Shown here piece after piece: positions 5,329 through 5,886 of a DNA stretch of 5,886 bases. The DNA comes from Acidobacteriota bacterium (GTDB lineage Bacteria; Acidobacteriota; Terriglobia; Terriglobales; Acidobacteriaceae): assembly GCA_003225615.1 (NCBI GenBank), contig QIAS01000292.1, positions 8,240 through 14,125 on the forward strand, written 5' to 3'. The position numbers and the translations under genes are program-made. Numbering within the stretch: position 1 is the first letter of the stretch; every line of letters starts with the position of its first letter. The notes beneath the pieces were generated by a model. That model saw only the letters and a program-made list of their open reading frames with translations. It did not search any database and was not told the DNA's origin.

Positions 5329-5886
5329 ATGACAAAACTTGCCATACAAGACGGCCTCGTAATTGGCGTTGACATTGGCGGCACCAAGGTCGCCGCCGGC
5401 CTGGTCGACGGCAGTGGAGAGATCCTTGCGCAAACCCGCACGCCGATGGTGCCGACCGGTGAAGCGGCTGCGGGGCTCAAAGCCGTTATCTCCGCAATTG
5501 AGTCTGTCTCGGCGAAATATCCCGAGATCGTGAAGCAACATGGATTGCTCCGCGGCGTCGGTATTTGCTCTCCCGGGCCACTGGATCCGAAGGCCGGCGT
5601 GGTAATCAATCCTCCCAATCTTCCCTGCTGGCGTAATTTCCCGCTGTCTGCTGAAGTGGCGAAAGTTTATCGAGTCCCGGTCAAAGTGGATAACGATGCC
5701 AACGCCGCGGCCTTGGCGGAAGCTCGCTGGGGCGCGGGACGCGGCCATCGTTACGTGTTCTATGCAACCATCGGCACCGGCATTGGAACCGGCATCGTGT
5801 TCGACGGCCGGATCTACCACGGCCGCACTGGGGCGGCCGGTGAAGGCGGCCACGTCAGCATTGATTATCACGGCCCGCAGTGTCAA
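5329..5886 (+). CDS. ROK-family sugar kinase, glucokinase-like (partial, C-terminus beyond right edge)
   Basis: The first 186 residues are visible; ROK kinases are usually about 300-330 aa. The ATG at 5329 has GAGGG 10 nt upstream. Diagnostic features in order: the phosphate-binding VIGVDIGGTKVAAGLV (11-26); GVGICSPGPLDPKAGVV (76-92); the sugar-binding and catalytic VDNDANAAALAEARWGAG (120-137), with Asp123 the expected catalytic base; the glycine-rich ATIGTGIGTGIVFDGRIYHG (146-165); and GEGGHVSID (171-179), whose His175 is the usual zinc ligand. Cys185 is probably the first cysteine of the ROK zinc cluster, with the rest beyond the edge. The family phosphorylates glucose, fructose, N-acetylglucosamine, allose or similar sugars with ATP; the exact substrate cannot be read here. 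No DNA-binding domain precedes the kinase, so it is not a ROK repressor. It probably works on the sugar imported by the upstream transporter. Confidence 0.93.
   Translation, partial: MTKLAIQDGLVIGVDIGGTKVAAGLVDGSGEILAQTRTPMVPTGEAAAGLKAVISAIESVSAKYPEIVKQHGLLRGVGICSPGPLDPKAGVVINPPNLPCWRNFPLSAEVAKVYRVPVKVDNDANAAALAEARWGAGRGHRYVFYATIGTGIGTGIVFDGRIYHGRTGAAGEGGHVSIDYHGPQCQ

Noticed and set aside
5161..5886. Long minus-strand frame of 241 codons opposite the ROK kinase
   Set aside because: It is a shadow of the plus-strand kinase frame, which carries all diagnostic ROK motifs.

Overview
The window reads as an accessory, moderately GC-rich stretch of a Gram-negative bacterial chromosome. The gene styles (secreted FN3 repeat proteins, a YqjD/YqjE-type membrane operon, a RhaT-family carrier next to a ROK kinase) would suit an Acidobacteriota-like soil bacterium. 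That assignment is an impression from protein character, not from any marker gene. No tRNA, rRNA, CRISPR array, transposase or phage gene was seen.

Left part (1-1600): two divergently transcribed paralogues for exported fibronectin type III-like proteins. The minus-strand copy (GTG start at 459) runs off the left edge. The plus-strand copy (761-1519) is complete, with a signal peptide and two FN3-like repeats. About 300 bp of divergent promoter DNA separates them. A long stem-loop at 1554-1598 lies between the plus-strand copy and the convergent gene that follows and may terminate transcription from both sides.

Middle (1611-3172): four minus-strand genes. In transcription order they are a DUF883/YqjD-like tail-anchored coiled-coil protein, a YqjE/Holin-X-like two-helix membrane protein, a small DUF3618/YqjK-like coiled-coil membrane protein, and, after 61 nt, a 143-aa membrane protein of unrecognised family. 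The first three are joined by two 4-nt ATGA stop/start overlaps, so they are very likely translationally coupled and made together. The known family role is envelope and stationary-phase physiology, including ribosome association for YqjD in E. coli.

Right part (3442-5886): a 74-aa minus-strand protein of unknown function with a good ribosome binding site; then about 530 bp without a convincing gene; then a plus-strand pair, a RhaT-family sugar/proton symporter and a ROK-family sugar kinase (cut by the right edge). Together these suggest uptake and phosphorylation of a sugar. The gap holds an unusual array of three alternating TCACA/TGTGA half-sites at 11-bp steps, including a perfect TGTGA-N6-TCACA match to the CRP/FNR-superfamily consensus. 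This is the most interesting non-coding signal in the window.

No obviously new multi-gene system was found. The best leads are the CRP-like array, the divergent FN3 pair, the orphan 74-aa protein and the transporter/kinase pairing.
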